Origin: Pseudoalteromonas rubra
GTDB lineage: Bacteria > Pseudomonadota > Gammaproteobacteria > Enterobacterales > Alteromonadaceae
DNA: 55,016 nt
Direction: 5' to 3'
Assembly: GCF_005887095.1 (NCBI RefSeq)
Contig: NZ_PNCI01000028.1
Coordinates: 1-55,016, forward strand
The position numbers were made by a program, and so were the translations under genes. Positions 39,704-50,731 of the stretch are shown here, piece after piece (the stretch's first letter is position 1; every line of letters begins with the position of its first letter). Below the pieces are notes generated by a model that was given only the letters and a program-made list of their open reading frames with translations, did not search any database and was not told the DNA's origin.

Positions 39704-40593
39704 TGTTGTTCCTGCTCTACCATTTCCAGCATCCAGTTTTTGAAGGACACAATTTTACCTAATTCAGCCTGAGATTCACGACACACCAGATAGTAAGCAT
39801 TTTTACTTTCCAGATGATGACTGAATGGAATGATCAAACGGCCCGCATCCAGGTCGGGTTTTGCCAATACGCTATTGCCCAGCGCGATCCCCTGACCATG
39901 CACCGCCGCCTGAGTCACCATAGATGAGTGACTGAAAATCGGTCCGGTATTAGCCGGTACGTTACGTACTCCAGCAGTTTTTAGCCAGGCTTTCCATGCG
40001 CGTCGGGTGGTGTCATGTAGCAGGGTATGATTCGCCAGGTCGCTGGGCTGATCCAACGGCTTAGGGCCATTGAGCAGCAAAGGGCTACACATGGGCACCA
40101 GGTATTCAGTATGCAGCTTATGAGTTTGCACCCCACTCCAGTTCCCCCGACCATAATAAATGGCTACGTCCACGTCATCGGTTAATGAGTTTTCATCCAG
40201 ATCCTGTGCCTTTATTCGCACATCAATGTCCGGATGTAGTTCATTAAACAGGCTGAGTCTGGGCACCAGCCACTGAATCGCAAAACTGGGCGTCAGACTC
40301 ACCGTAAGAGACCCTTTTGCACCCCGTGCCAACAGTTTTTCTGTGGCATCGATCAACTGAGAAAACAGCTCTTTGATATCCAGGAAATAGCCCTGCCCTT
40401 CTTCAGTTAACAGCAGAGACCTGTTTTTACGTAAGAAAAGTTTAACCCCGAGGTGCTCTTCCAGAATCTTGATCTGGTGGCTGATGGCTGCCTGGGTCAC
40501 AAACAGTTCTTCGGCAGCTTTGGTAAAACTCAGGTGCCGGGCTGCGGCCTCAAAAGCTTTCAGTGCGTTTAATGGAGGTAATCGTCGTGACAT
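39700..40593 (-). CDS. gcvA: LysR-type regulator GcvA
   Basis: The protein has 297 residues. An N-terminal winged HTH reads LPPLNALKAFEAAARHLSFT and AAEELFVTQAAISHQIKILE. A LysR substrate-binding domain follows (about 95-295). The N-terminal sequence is very like GcvA, the glycine cleavage activator, and the ygdD-rlmM neighbours agree with E. coli gene order. No gcv genes or sRNA gene gcvB is seen in the window. The start is at the first ATG, preceded by GGAATTCCC. Confidence 0.88.
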   Translation of the reverse strand: MSRRLPPLNALKAFEAAARHLSFTKAAEELFVTQAAISHQIKILEEHLGVKLFLRKNRSLLLTEEGQGYFLDIKELFSQLIDATEKLLARGAKGSLTVSLTPSFAIQWLVPRLSLFNELHPDIDVRIKAQDLDENSLTDDVDVAIYYGRGNWSGVQTHKLHTEYLVPMCSPLLLNGPKPLDQPSDLANHTLLHDTTRRAWKAWLKTAGVRNVPANTGPIFSHSSMVTQAAVHGQGIALGNSVLAKPDLDAGRLIIPFSHHLESKNAYYLVCRESQAELGKIVSFKNWMLEMVEQEQQ

Positions 40594-40655
40594 GGCGGGA
40601 ATTCCAAACCAGGCTTATAAAAATGGCGGAGTATCCTCCGCCAACAAGTCTATGC

Positions 40656-41531
<876 letters not shown>

Positions 41532-41544
41532 CTAACTGGCGGCA

Positions 41545-42795
41545 CTAACTGCCAATTACACGTAAAATTTGTCCGCACAGCCAGGCTGCGTAGGTGCCCA
41601 GCGCATAGCCCAATACGGCTAACAGCACGCCCACCGGAGCCAGTGCCGGGTGGAATGCCGACGCAACCACAGGCGCTGATGCCGCACCACCTATGTTGGC
41701 TTTACTGCCAACCGCCACGTAAAACACCGGCGCTTTAATGAGTTTAGCCACCAAAAATAATAACCCCACATGCACCGCCATCCAGATCAGGCCAATTACC
41801 ACGTATTTAGGGGCTTCAACAATTTTGGTGATGTCCATGTGCAAGCCTATGGTTGCCACCAGGATATATAAGAAACTACTACCCACTTTGGAGGCGCCCA
41901 CGGCCTCAAAGTTGCGTGCTTTTGTAAATGACAGAGCGAGTCCAATGGTGGTGACCAGAACGATGATCCAGAACAGTTTGGAATGCAGGGAGAACTTCTT
42001 AAGCTCTGGGAAATTACTGGCGAAGTATGGCACCAGCAAATCGGCGGCGAAATGCGCCAACCCGGTTGCGCCAAAAGCAAAGGCGACCAGTAGCATTAAG
42101 TCTTTTAATTCAGGCCGTCTTGCATGCTCCGCTTCAAAGGCCTGCACTTTGTCAATCAGGTGCTCAATCGAGGCCGTATCGGCGCCGGTTCGCGCATCAA
42201 TGTCTTTATGTCTGGCGGCCAAAAATAGCAAGCCAGCCATCCACAAGTTGGCTACCACTATGTCGACCGTTACCATAATGGTAAAGATCTCTCCACCGGC
42301 ACCATAGATTTCTTTCATCGCCACCATGTTAGCACCGCCGCCAATCCAGCTACCGGCCAGTGCAGCCATACCACGCCATACCGCTTCAGGCCCGGCGACA
42401 CCGAGTAATTCAGGCATAAAAGTGGCCGTGATCAGTAGTGCAATCGGTCCGCCGAGGACCACGCCGACCGTACCAGTCAGAAACATTATGATGGCACGTT
42501 TACCCAGCCCCATGATGGACTTAAGATCGATGCTCAACGTCAGCAACACCAGACAGGCTGGCAGTAAAAAGTACTTAGCGACAGTATAAACATCGTTACC
42601 GCTGCCATCGACAATCCCAAAGGTGTTTAGCAAAGATGGCAGGAAATAACACATCAACAGGGCGGGCACATAGCGATAAAACTTGGCCCAGAATCCCGTT
42701 TTCAGATTAGAGGTATAAAAAACAAATCCCAGAATAATGGCTAACAGGCCAAGCACAACGGCATTATTGGTAATGAGTACACTACTCTCTTGCAT
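41545..42795 (-). CDS. DUF819 membrane protein (YjcL-like)
   Basis: The protein has 416 residues with about 11 hydrophobic helices and a cytoplasmic segment around AFEAEHARRPELKD. Conserved stretches include GSWIGGGANMVAMKEIYGA and KANIGGAASAPVVASAFHP, which match DUF819/COG5505 proteins. These are predicted transporters of unknown substrate. It lies 34 bp upstream of kdsA on the same strand and interrupts the sirB1-kdsA adjacency known from E. coli. The ATG is preceded by AGAGATCC. Confidence 0.85.
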   Translation of the reverse strand: MQESSVLITNNAVVLGLLAIILGFVFYTSNLKTGFWAKFYRYVPALLMCYFLPSLLNTFGIVDGSGNDVYTVAKYFLLPACLVLLTLSIDLKSIMGLGKRAIIMFLTGTVGVVLGGPIALLITATFMPELLGVAGPEAVWRGMAALAGSWIGGGANMVAMKEIYGAGGEIFTIMVTVDIVVANLWMAGLLFLAARHKDIDARTGADTASIEHLIDKVQAFEAEHARRPELKDLMLLVAFAFGATGLAHFAADLLVPYFASNFPELKKFSLHSKLFWIIVLVTTIGLALSFTKARNFEAVGASKVGSSFLYILVATIGLHMDITKIVEAPKYVVIGLIWMAVHVGLLFLVAKLIKAPVFYVAVGSKANIGGAASAPVVASAFHPALAPVGVLLAVLGYALGTYAAWLCGQILRVIGS

Positions 42796-42892
42796 AGGAT
42801 CTCTCTGTTTCCTTGATTATACAAAAACCGCTCAGGAAGTTAGCACCGATGACTGGCATAACTCCCCTCTGTGCAGTGCGCACTGACCTCAC

Positions 42893-43696
42893 CTAATGAA
42901 GGATATTATTATGGTCGGCCAGCTCAGCGATTTGATTTTGAATGAGTTCAATGGTTGGGTCGTCTGGGCATTCATCAACAAAAAATTGCAAATCATCTTT
43001 TGCCATTTTTGGACAATTGAGTTGATTTAGCAGATAGCCCCTGTCGCGACGCTCATAAGGGTCATCACCCAGTAATTCCATCAACATCTCGACACAGCTC
43101 AGTGCATGACCAAATTTCTCAGCTGCAATAAACGACCATTTTTGCTGGGCAAGATAAAGCTTGAAGGCTTCCTCTCCGAACACCAGCTCCAGAGGCTCCT
43201 GCTCTTTGTCATCACCATTTTCAGGGATCACATACCAGGCTTGGTGGCCTGAGCTGGGGTCTATGATATAGCCTTCTTCGTCGCTCAACGCAATGTGTAC
43301 CTGCACATCGCCCTGATTAATTGCCAGGCTTGCGGTGAGATTAGCTCGCTCCAGCAAATGTACCAGAATAAGCGCCAACGCCATGCTGGTACCACTGTGC
43401 ATCTTTAAAGCGTAACAGACATTGTTTAGCAAATGCTCTGGCACTTTTTGGTCCGTGCCACTAAATAACCATTGGGTATAAAACGTATCGAGCAGCGCAT
43501 CCACGCACGTGTGTTTGTCGGCATTTTTATGGCAAATGTCGTCAACAGCCTGCTCAAGCTCAGCCAGTAAACATAGCGTGTGTGAGGTATCGGCCTGAGC
43601 ATCCCAATGTGGCTCAGCCCAGATACAACGTAACAAGGCCGGTGTAGAGAAATGCTCCGAACTTGCGTCGTGTTCATCGAACCAGATATCAGTCAT
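42893..43696 (-). CDS. sirB1: SirB1-family protein (transglutaminase-like with TPR)
   Basis: The protein has 267 residues. A transglutaminase-like domain (about 45-175) has HSGTSMALALILVHLLERAN in place of the usual SirB1 helix. A TPR-like tail (about 190-265) carries DDPYERRDRGYLLNQLNCP and DDLQFFVDECPDDP. Function is not established in the family. It is near sirB2 on the same strand, and the order prmC-sirB2-sirB1-kdsA is a known gammaproteobacterial arrangement. The divergence is high, so the symbol relies partly on position. Confidence 0.85.
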   Translation of the reverse strand: MTDIWFDEHDASSEHFSTPALLRCIWAEPHWDAQADTSHTLCLLAELEQAVDDICHKNADKHTCVDALLDTFYTQWLFSGTDQKVPEHLLNNVCYALKMHSGTSMALALILVHLLERANLTASLAINQGDVQVHIALSDEEGYIIDPSSGHQAWYVIPENGDDKEQEPLELVFGEEAFKLYLAQQKWSFIAAEKFGHALSCVEMLMELLGDDPYERRDRGYLLNQLNCPKMAKDDLQFFVDECPDDPTIELIQNQIAELADHNNILH

Positions 43697-43840
43697 AAAT
43701 AACGAACTGTTTTCTACTGTCTAAAATTATAATGGGCTAGTGTAACATTTTTCATCACATTCCCAAGGGGATTTTTATTTTGGGGAAAATTGACAGAGCT
43801 TAAGGTAGGTAGCCGGACAGCGGGCTGTCCGGCGCAAACA

Positions 43841-44215
43841 TTACAGTATGAGTGCGTTTTTAGCGCTGGCCAGATAGCCTACAGCCAGCAGGGTGACCGT
43901 TGCCAGTATCAGCGCGCCCACTTGTTTTGCTTTTGTTGTCGACTTAGCAACCACAAAGCCAAGTGCAATATAGGCAATCACCAGAACGATTTTTTCCATC
44001 AACCAGGGCTGCTGTGCCGGGTTCAGGCTAGCCATCACAGCCAGTGATACAGCGCTTATCAACAATAGAGTGTCAACGCTATGACTGGCGATAAACACCC
44101 CTTTATTGGCAGCCAACTTGCCACTGGCCAAACGCGAAACGGCGCGGGTATAAAACAAAATAATACTTAAAACTGCAAACATCACATGCGTGTGCTTAAG
44201 TGCCATGTAGTCCAA
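43841..44215 (-). CDS. sirB2: SirB2-family membrane protein
   Basis: The protein has 124 residues with four hydrophobic helices, typical of SirB2. The N-terminus has KHTHVMFAVLSIILFYTRAV and the middle HSVDTLLLISAVSLAV; both conserved His are present. Function is unknown. It lies between the HD-GYP regulator and sirB1 on the same strand. Confidence 0.88.
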   Translation of the reverse strand: MDYMALKHTHVMFAVLSIILFYTRAVSRLASGKLAANKGVFIASHSVDTLLLISAVSLAVMASLNPAQQPWLMEKIVLVIAYIALGFVVAKSTTKAKQVGALILATVTLLAVGYLASAKNALIL

Positions 44216-44244
44216 AATTGCCCCTTATTAAATCAACTATAAAA

Positions 44245-45786
44245 TCAATCTTCTAACCGAACCAGGATCTGTTCCAGCTCGTCAATTACAGTATTGAATA
44301 CATCAACCAGTTTAGGGTCAAAGTGCTTACCCTTTTGGCTGTTAATTTCAGCCACCACTTCGTCCAGGCTGTGCGCCGGGCGATAACAACGCTCGTGACG
44401 CATTGAGTCATAGACATCGGCAATCGCCGCTATGCGTCCGAAAATATGGATCTCTTCGCCTTTTTTACCTGTTGGGTAGCCACTGCCGTCCCACCGCTCA
44501 TGGTGATCGCGAGCAATCATAGCGCCGGCATTCACTATCTCACGGCGTGAGTCGCGCAGTATCTGGTAACCCTTTTGGGTATGAGACTTCATTACATCCC
44601 ATTCTTCGGGCTCCAACTTGTGTGGCTTATTTAAAATCGCATCGGGAATACCCACATTGCCAACATCATGCAAGGGTGAGGCAAGACGTACCAGCTCGGC
44701 TTCGCGATAGCTGAGCCCATAATGCTTGGCCAGCACATAACAGATGTTTGCAACACGTTTAACATGATTGCCCGATTCGGTAGAACGCTGCTCAAGCGCT
44801 TCGCTTAATCGATACACGAGCTCCTGCTGAGTGTCTTCAATTTCAGCCTGAAGCTGAACGTTTTCATACGCCAGTTGTACGTTTTGTGAGAATATTTTGA
44901 TCAAGTGCTTTTGCGTATCGGTCAAAAACTCAGGGATCCCGGAGACAAACAACATAGACGCGTGGTTATATTCACTTGAACAATACGCAAACAGGTAGTT
45001 GTCCTTATACACTATGCCACGGTCTTGCAATGCCTGACGACAGGCTTCCATTTGTTCCGAGTCCAGCACGTCTTCAATGGGCTTGCCTTCGCTTCTGGCA
45101 AACTCGCCACGACCTGTAAACACCACCAGTTTATCACTGCTATTGGCAGGGTCGTTACTGGCAACCAATGACGTTGCATAAATGGCTTCATCCACAGTCC
45201 CCAACAAAGAAGTCAACTGCTGGATCACGCCCTCGATAAACTGGTCAATGGAATGTGACGCGAAGATATTACGTGAGGCTGTGATGATTTTTTCCAGTCC
45301 CTGACGAGACTGATCAATAGACAAGATGTCTCGGTAGGAACGCAGGCTTGACATCACCACAGTAAATAGCTTTTGTGCTGTCAACTCAGTTTTAGATTTA
45401 TAGTCATTAATATCATAATTGACTATGACCTGACGCTCCGGGGCCTGACCTGGCTGTCCGGTACGCAAGATAATGCGAATGTTGTTATTTTTAGCCGTTT
45501 CTCGAATATATTGCGCGACTCGCAGGCCAGCGTCATCCGTCTCCATCACCACATCAAGTAGCACAATTGCGGCATCAGGGTGGTCCATAACCACCTTCTT
45601 TGCTTCCTCGCCAGAATAGGCACTGAGAAACTCCAGGCGCTTTTTCTGAAACTCAAAGTCACTGAGCGCGAGTTTAGTTACCGCATGCACTTCAGGTTCA
45701 TCATCAACAATGATCACCTTCCAGGTGCCACTTTTTTCCTGTATTTCTGATTCACTTGGCTCGTCTGAAAACAAAAAATCATCCAT
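44245..45786 (-). CDS. Response regulator with DUF3369 and HD-GYP phosphodiesterase domains
   Basis: I chose the ATG at 45786 (MDDFLFSDEPSE, 513 residues), which has AAGGA 7 nt upstream; an ATG at 45849 is in frame without a clear site. The receiver domain (about 25-150) has VDDEPEV and phospho-acceptor Asp in VLLDVVMETDD. DUF3369 follows (about 150-320), then HD-GYP with the HD of LHDVGNVGIPD and the GYP loop HHERWDGSGYPTG. The HD-GYP family degrades cyclic di-GMP. It is inserted between prmC and sirB2, a position not found in E. coli. Its kinase is unknown. Confidence 0.9.
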   Translation of the reverse strand: MDDFLFSDEPSESEIQEKSGTWKVIIVDDEPEVHAVTKLALSDFEFQKKRLEFLSAYSGEEAKKVVMDHPDAAIVLLDVVMETDDAGLRVAQYIRETAKNNNIRIILRTGQPGQAPERQVIVNYDINDYKSKTELTAQKLFTVVMSSLRSYRDILSIDQSRQGLEKIITASRNIFASHSIDQFIEGVIQQLTSLLGTVDEAIYATSLVASNDPANSSDKLVVFTGRGEFARSEGKPIEDVLDSEQMEACRQALQDRGIVYKDNYLFAYCSSEYNHASMLFVSGIPEFLTDTQKHLIKIFSQNVQLAYENVQLQAEIEDTQQELVYRLSEALEQRSTESGNHVKRVANICYVLAKHYGLSYREAELVRLASPLHDVGNVGIPDAILNKPHKLEPEEWDVMKSHTQKGYQILRDSRREIVNAGAMIARDHHERWDGSGYPTGKKGEEIHIFGRIAAIADVYDSMRHERCYRPAHSLDEVVAEINSQKGKHFDPKLVDVFNTVIDELEQILVRLED

Positions 45787-45930
45787 TGGAGAGTCCTTAA
45801 CACTCTTTTGTACTCGTATCTCGCCAGTATTGCGCGCGCTGACGGACATGAAACCGGTTGAGGATAACCGGCTTATTGCTCGCTAATACGGTATCGCTAT
45901 CTTTATGCCGTTTTGCTTAAGGAATAACGA

Positions 45931-46779
45931 TTATTGCGGCTTTTGCGCCATCGTTACCCTATCACAGCCTGCCATATCTTTTATTGTAAGTATATTGCGA
46001 TAGTTCATTTGTGCAAAAATCTGCTGAACACCAGCAGCTTGTTGATAGCCATGTTCAAACATCAAATAGCCATCGGATGCGAGATGCGCCTGCGCTTGTT
46101 CAATAATATGACGAATATCGGCATAGCCTTGATCCGGTGCTACCAAAGCGGATAAAGGCTCAAAACGCACATCACCCTGACTCAAATGTTCATCTGCCTC
46201 ACAAATGTAAGGCGGGTTGCTGACTATCAGATCAAAACACTGATCTGCTAACGCCGAAAACCAGTCACTCTGGCGGATTTCAACATGGTCAAACCCAAGA
46301 CGTTGACGGTTTTTCTCTGCCAGTGCCACCGCCTCATCTGAGAAGTCAACTCCGGTTAGCTGCCAGCCAGGCTGCTCCGACGCCAATGCCAATACAATGG
46401 CGCCCGTCCCGGTACCCAGGTCGAGTACTTTAGCCTGCTCAGACAAAGGCAATGCAAGCGCCTGCTCAACCAAGGTTTCGGTGTCAGGCCTGGGGATTAA
46501 CGTGCTGTTGTTCACGTATAGGGGCAAGCTCCAGAACTCACGCTCACCGGTTAAGTGTGCAACCGGCTCACCGCTTCTTCGACGTGCGATAAGAGACTCA
46601 AACCGCTGATATTGTGCTTCACTCAGTTCAGCTTCTGGCCAGGCAAATAAATAACTGCGAGTCTTTTGCAGAACATGTAATAGCAATACTTCAGCATCAA
46701 GTTTTGCTGACTCGGAGCTATTTTGGAGCTGTGCACTTGCCCAGGCAATCGCCTGAGCAAGATTTGGATGTTGCGCCAT
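45931..46779 (-). CDS. prmC: Release-factor glutamine methyltransferase PrmC
   Basis: The protein has 282 residues: an N-terminal helical domain (1-80) and a SAM-dependent domain with VLDLGTGTGAIVLALA and the NPPY motif in VSNPPYICEADEHL. It methylates the GGQ glutamine of RF1 and RF2. Its start shares one base with the prfA stop (TAATG), so the enzyme and its substrate RF1 are translationally coupled. Confidence 0.97.
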   Translation of the reverse strand: MAQHPNLAQAIAWASAQLQNSSESAKLDAEVLLLHVLQKTRSYLFAWPEAELSEAQYQRFESLIARRRSGEPVAHLTGEREFWSLPLYVNNSTLIPRPDTETLVEQALALPLSEQAKVLDLGTGTGAIVLALASEQPGWQLTGVDFSDEAVALAEKNRQRLGFDHVEIRQSDWFSALADQCFDLIVSNPPYICEADEHLSQGDVRFEPLSALVAPDQGYADIRHIIEQAQAHLASDGYLMFEHGYQQAAGVQQIFAQMNYRNILTIKDMAGCDRVTMAQKPQ

Positions 46780-47864
46780 TAATCATCGCCCATGGCTGCT
46801 AGCAGATCAGCCTGGTACTCCAACACTAAGGGGTCGATAACGGCACCCAGATCACCCGCTACAACTTCATTCAGACGATACAGTGTGAGGTTAATACGGT
46901 GATCCGTAATACGGCCCTGTGGATAGTTGTAAGTGCGGATCCGCTCAGAGCGGTCACCGCTACCTACCAGGTTGCGGCGCTCACTTGCCTCGGCAGCCTG
47001 ACGTTTTTCGTCTTCCGCCTGCTGCAGGCGCGCACCCAATACAGACAAAGCCTTAGCACGGTTTTTATGCTGTGAACGTTCATCCTGACACTCCACCACA
47101 ACACCGGTTGGAATATGGGTAATACGGATAGCAGAGTCAGTTTTGTTGACGTGCTGACCACCGGCGCCTGAAGCACGGAAAGTGTCGACTTTCAGGTCTG
47201 CCGGGTTTATTTCAATGGCTTCCGCTTCCGGGATCTCCGCCATCACAGCCACCGTACACGCTGACGTGTGGACACGGCCCTGAGACTCAGTCTCTGGTAC
47301 ACGCTGTACGCGGTGTGCGCCCGACTCAAACTTCAGTTTACCGTACACCCCATCACCTTTGATGTTGGCAATGATCTCTTTGTAACCACCGTGCTCGCCC
47401 TCATTGGCACTGACCACTTCCACTTGCCACTTTTGAGTTTCAGCATAACGGCTGTACATGCGGAATAAGTCACCAGCGAAAATAGCCGCTTCGTCACCAC
47501 CCGTACCGGCGCGGACTTCCAAAAATACGTTGTTGTCGTCTTTAGGATCTTTTGGCAGCATCAGGATCTGGAGCTGCTCTTCCAGTTCTGAAATTTGTTC
47601 TTTTGCTTCTTTGAATTCTTCCTGAGCCATTTCACGCATATCCGGGTCAGAATCTTTCAGCATTTCTTCGGCTGCTGCTACGTTTTCCTGCGCCTGCTGA
47701 TAAGCAGTAAACGCCTTCACCACATCCTCAAGCTCTGAGTACTCTTTTGACAATGCGCGAAAACGGTTCTGATCGCCAATGACTTCCGGATCCCCCAGCA
47801 TGGCTTCCACTTCTTCGTGGCGCTCTACCAAAGTTTCCAATTTACGATAAACGGACTCTTTCAT
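46779..47864 (-). CDS. prfA: Peptide chain release factor 1
   Basis: The protein has 361 residues, the standard size. The codon-recognition PET motif is in [11 protein letters not shown] (PxT class of RF1, reading UAA and UAG). The catalytic GGQ is in [16 protein letters not shown]. The long N-terminal helices (about 1-100) match RF1. It lies 7 bp after hemA and overlaps prmC by one base in the common hemA-prfA-prmC operon. Confidence 0.98.
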   Translation of the reverse strand: MKESVYRKLETLVERHEEVEAMLGDPEVIGDQNRFRALSKEYSELEDVVKAFTAYQQAQENVAAAEEMLKDSDPDMREMAQEEFKEAKEQISELEEQLQILMLPKDPKDDNNVFLEVRAGTGGDEAAIFAGDLFRMYSRYAETQKWQVEVVSANEGEHGGYKEIIANIKGDGVYGKLKFESGAHRVQRVPETESQGRVHTSACTVAVMAEIPEAEAIEINPADLKVDTFRASGAGGQHVNKTDSAIRITHIPTGVVVECQDERSQHKNRAKALSVLGARLQQAEDEKRQAAEASERRNLVGSGDRSERIRTYNYPQGRITDHRINLTLYRLNEVVAGDLGAVIDPLVLEYQADLLAAMGDD

Positions 47865-47871
47865 TTAACTC

Positions 47872-49128
47872 TTATTCCTGCTCAATACCTAATGCTTGTT
47901 TTAACACTGCAATGCGCTCGATATCGCCCTCTTTAGCTGCCGACTGAATCGCTCGGGTCGGTGCATGAGTGAGCCGATTAGTGAGTTTATTTGCCAGTTC
48001 TAACAAGACCTTTTCTGAATTCTTACCCGATTGTAGCTGATTTAACGCCTTTTCCACGAGTTCTAATTTAATCGTCTGGGCCGATTCACGATATTCCCGG
48101 ATCACATCCACCGATGTCAGTGAACGCTGCCACTGTGCAAACTCATGGGTTTTGTCGTCAATAATGTGCTGCGCTTCACGTGCTGCTTGTTCACGCGACG
48201 CCATGTTTTCATTCACGATCGCTTGCAGGTCGTCCACTGTATATAGATAGGCTGCATCTAAATCATTGACCTGACTTTCAATATCGCGCGGCACGGCAAT
48301 ATCGACAAACAGCATCGGTTTATGTTTTCGTTTTTTAAGGGCCTGCTCAACGACTCCTTTACCTATGATTGGCAAGGTACTGGCGGTGGAGCTAATCACG
48401 ATATCCGCCTGATGCAATTGCTCGGGTAGCTGGGCTAAAGAGATGACATTCGCATTAATTTCATCCGCCAGAGATTGAGCCCGTTCAATGGTGCGGTTGG
48501 CAACAGTAATCGCTTTGGGATTGTGCTGCGACAGATGCTTGGCAACCAGCTCAATGGTTTCACCGGCTCCAATCAGTAATACGTTGGTTTTTTCCAGCTG
48601 CCCATAAATGTGCTTCGCCAGATTAACCGCAGCATAAGCCACAGAGACAGCGCTGGCGCCAATTTCAGTCTCTGTACGAACCTGCTTAGCCACAGAAAAC
48701 GTTTTCTGAAACAGGCGCTCGAATACCGGCTGAATGCCGTTATGTGCTTTCGCGCTGTTATACGCTTGCTTAATCTGACCCAGGATCTGAGGTTCACCCA
48801 ATACCAAAGAATCTAAACCACAGGCTACGCGCATAAGGTGATTGACCGCATCCTGATTGTGATGCACATAAACATTTTCGGCCAGCTCTTGCTCTTCTAT
48901 TTGGTGAAAATCAGCCAGCCAGCCCAGAAGCGCTTGGGAATTCGAGTCGCCAAGGCTACAATAGATTTCGGTCCGATTGCAGGTAGAAACAATCACGGAC
49001 TCATTAAACTGCGGCAACTGTGATAGTTGCTGTAGCGCATCCGATAACTGTTGCGGAGAAAAGGCGACTTTTTCCCTCAATTCGACGGACGCGGTTTTGT
49101 GATTGATCCCAAGTGCGATAATGGTCAT
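47872..49128 (-). CDS. hemA: Glutamyl-tRNA reductase
   Basis: The protein has 418 residues. The N-terminal catalytic domain has the active-site Cys in VSTCNRTEIYC near residue 50 and LGINHKTASVELREKVAF at the start. A NADPH-binding domain has LLIGAGETIELVAKHL near 180-195, and a helical dimerisation tail follows. It uses charged tRNA-Glu to begin heme synthesis. It is divergent from lolB, as in E. coli, and starts the prfA-prmC operon. Confidence 0.98.
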   Translation of the reverse strand: MTIIALGINHKTASVELREKVAFSPQQLSDALQQLSQLPQFNESVIVSTCNRTEIYCSLGDSNSQALLGWLADFHQIEEQELAENVYVHHNQDAVNHLMRVACGLDSLVLGEPQILGQIKQAYNSAKAHNGIQPVFERLFQKTFSVAKQVRTETEIGASAVSVAYAAVNLAKHIYGQLEKTNVLLIGAGETIELVAKHLSQHNPKAITVANRTIERAQSLADEINANVISLAQLPEQLHQADIVISSTASTLPIIGKGVVEQALKKRKHKPMLFVDIAVPRDIESQVNDLDAAYLYTVDDLQAIVNENMASREQAAREAQHIIDDKTHEFAQWQRSLTSVDVIREYRESAQTIKLELVEKALNQLQSGKNSEKVLLELANKLTNRLTHAPTRAIQSAAKEGDIERIAVLKQALGIEQE

Positions 49129-49190
49129 AACTGCCAGTGTTGCTCAAGCCCTGCTTTAAAGCCGCTAATTTTACCAAAAATCAATCGAAT

Positions 49191-49799
49191 ATGGAAAGTA
49201 AGGAACTTAGTTTGAAACAGTTTCATTTGATTTTGCTCATGTTTTTATTGTTTCTGAGCGGGTGTGCACAGCGTATTACCCCACCTGACGAGCATTTACA
49301 GCAGAATCGTCCCGAAAGTTATAACAATTGGCGGGCAACCGGTAAGCTGGCATTTATCTCTCCCGAAGAGCGTCAGTCTGCCAACTTTAACTGGCAATAT
49401 CGTGAACAAAAACAAACCCTGACGTTGAACACCTTTATCGGGACTCAGGTACTCAAGCTGCAAGAATTCGATCAGCACAGTGTGCTGACGCTTGAGGATA
49501 ACACCTACACCAGTGAAGACAGCAGCGATTTAGTGTACCGCCTGAGCGGCTGGCAACTGCCTGTATCACAAGCCCCTCAATGGTTAACGGGTAACATAGA
49601 GGCACCTGACAATCAGTATAATGATAAACAACAATTAACTCTGGCCATCTGGCAAGACGAACAAGGCCTGCGCTGGCAGGTTGCTTACCAAACCTACCAG
49701 CGTGTAAACGGGTTCGAACTCCCGACTCGGCTCACCCTGACACATAAAGATATCACCATTAAAATCCGAATCAGTGATTGGCACTTTGACACCCTATGA
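49191..49799 (+). CDS. lolB: Outer-membrane lipoprotein LolB
   Basis: The ATG at 49191 gives MESKELSLKQFHLILLMFLL and a lipobox LFLSGCAQ with the lipidated Cys near residue 25; an ORF running back to a GTG at 49137 would push the signal peptide inward. Total about 202 residues. The mature domain has the LolB WRATGKLAFISPEERQSANF-type start. LolB receives lipoproteins from LolA and inserts them in the outer membrane. The stop overlaps ispE as ATGA. Confidence 0.92.
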   Translation: MESKELSLKQFHLILLMFLLFLSGCAQRITPPDEHLQQNRPESYNNWRATGKLAFISPEERQSANFNWQYREQKQTLTLNTFIGTQVLKLQEFDQHSVLTLEDNTYTSEDSSDLVYRLSGWQLPVSQAPQWLTGNIEAPDNQYNDKQQLTLAIWQDEQGLRWQVAYQTYQRVNGFELPTRLTLTHKDITIKIRISDWHFDTL

Positions 49800-50653
49800 A
49801 GACACTCAAATTAACCGCTCCGGCAAAACTTAACCTGTTCTTGCACATCAATGGTCGCCGTGCTGATGGCTACCATGAACTCGAAACCCTGTTTACTCTG
49901 CTGGAATATGGCGATGAGCTGACTTTTTCGCTTATTGAGCAAGATGTACTTGAGATTGAGGGCGATGTCACCGGCATTCCGTTGCAAGACAATTTGATTT
50001 ACCGAGCTGCAGAAGCGCTCAGGCCCTATAAACAATCACCATTCGGTGCCCATGTTCAGCTGGTTAAAAAGCTTCCTATGGGTGGCGGCGTGGGGGGCGG
50101 TTCATCAGACGCAGCAACCACCTTGCTTGCCTTAAACACATTGTGGCAATGTGAATTGTCACTTGACCAGCTTGCGGATATCGGATTATCACTCGGTGCG
50201 GATGTACCTGTCTTCGTACGAGGAAAAACGGCCCTGGCGCAGGGAGTTGGAGAGAAGTTGAGCCCCTATACCCTGGCGGCAAAACACTATCTGGTGGTCT
50301 TCCCCAATGTCCATGTTGGCACTGTGGAAGTGTTCACACACCCAGAGCTGCCGCGAAATACCCCCAAGCTGCCTGAGGGCTGGACCATCGAGCAGACACA
50401 CAACGACTGTCAGGCATTAGTCAAAAAGCTCTACCCCGAGGTTGAAAAAACCCTGAGCTGGTTGCTAAAATATGCGCCGTCCAGAATGACGGGAACCGGA
50501 GGATGCTGCTTTGCAGAATTTGATTCAGCACAGGCGGCACAGCGTGTACTCGAACAACTCCCGTCTCACTGGACAGGCTTTGTTACCCAAAGCGCAAGCG
50601 AGTCAATTGCCCACCGGCAACTGGCAGCATGGCGTAAAGATGAAGTAAAATAG
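49796..50653 (+). CDS. ispE: 4-diphosphocytidyl-2-C-methylerythritol kinase
   Basis: The protein has 285 residues. GHMP kinase motifs are visible: the start APAKLNLFLHINGRRADGYH, the ATP loop LPMGGGVGGGSSDAAT near 97-112, and the C-terminal RMTGTGGCCFAEF. It phosphorylates the 2-hydroxyl of CDP-methylerythritol in the MEP isoprenoid pathway. It overlaps lolB and is followed by prs after 78 bp, as in E. coli. Confidence 0.97.
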   Translation: MKTLKLTAPAKLNLFLHINGRRADGYHELETLFTLLEYGDELTFSLIEQDVLEIEGDVTGIPLQDNLIYRAAEALRPYKQSPFGAHVQLVKKLPMGGGVGGGSSDAATTLLALNTLWQCELSLDQLADIGLSLGADVPVFVRGKTALAQGVGEKLSPYTLAAKHYLVVFPNVHVGTVEVFTHPELPRNTPKLPEGWTIEQTHNDCQALVKKLYPEVEKTLSWLLKYAPSRMTGTGGCCFAEFDSAQAAQRVLEQLPSHWTGFVTQSASESIAHRQLAAWRKDEVK

Positions 50654-50731
50654 TTTAAGTTAGCCTGTTTTGACACTGTCACAGACGCCGTCATTGCAAA
50701 ATATATATTACAGTGCCTGAGGAACCCTACC

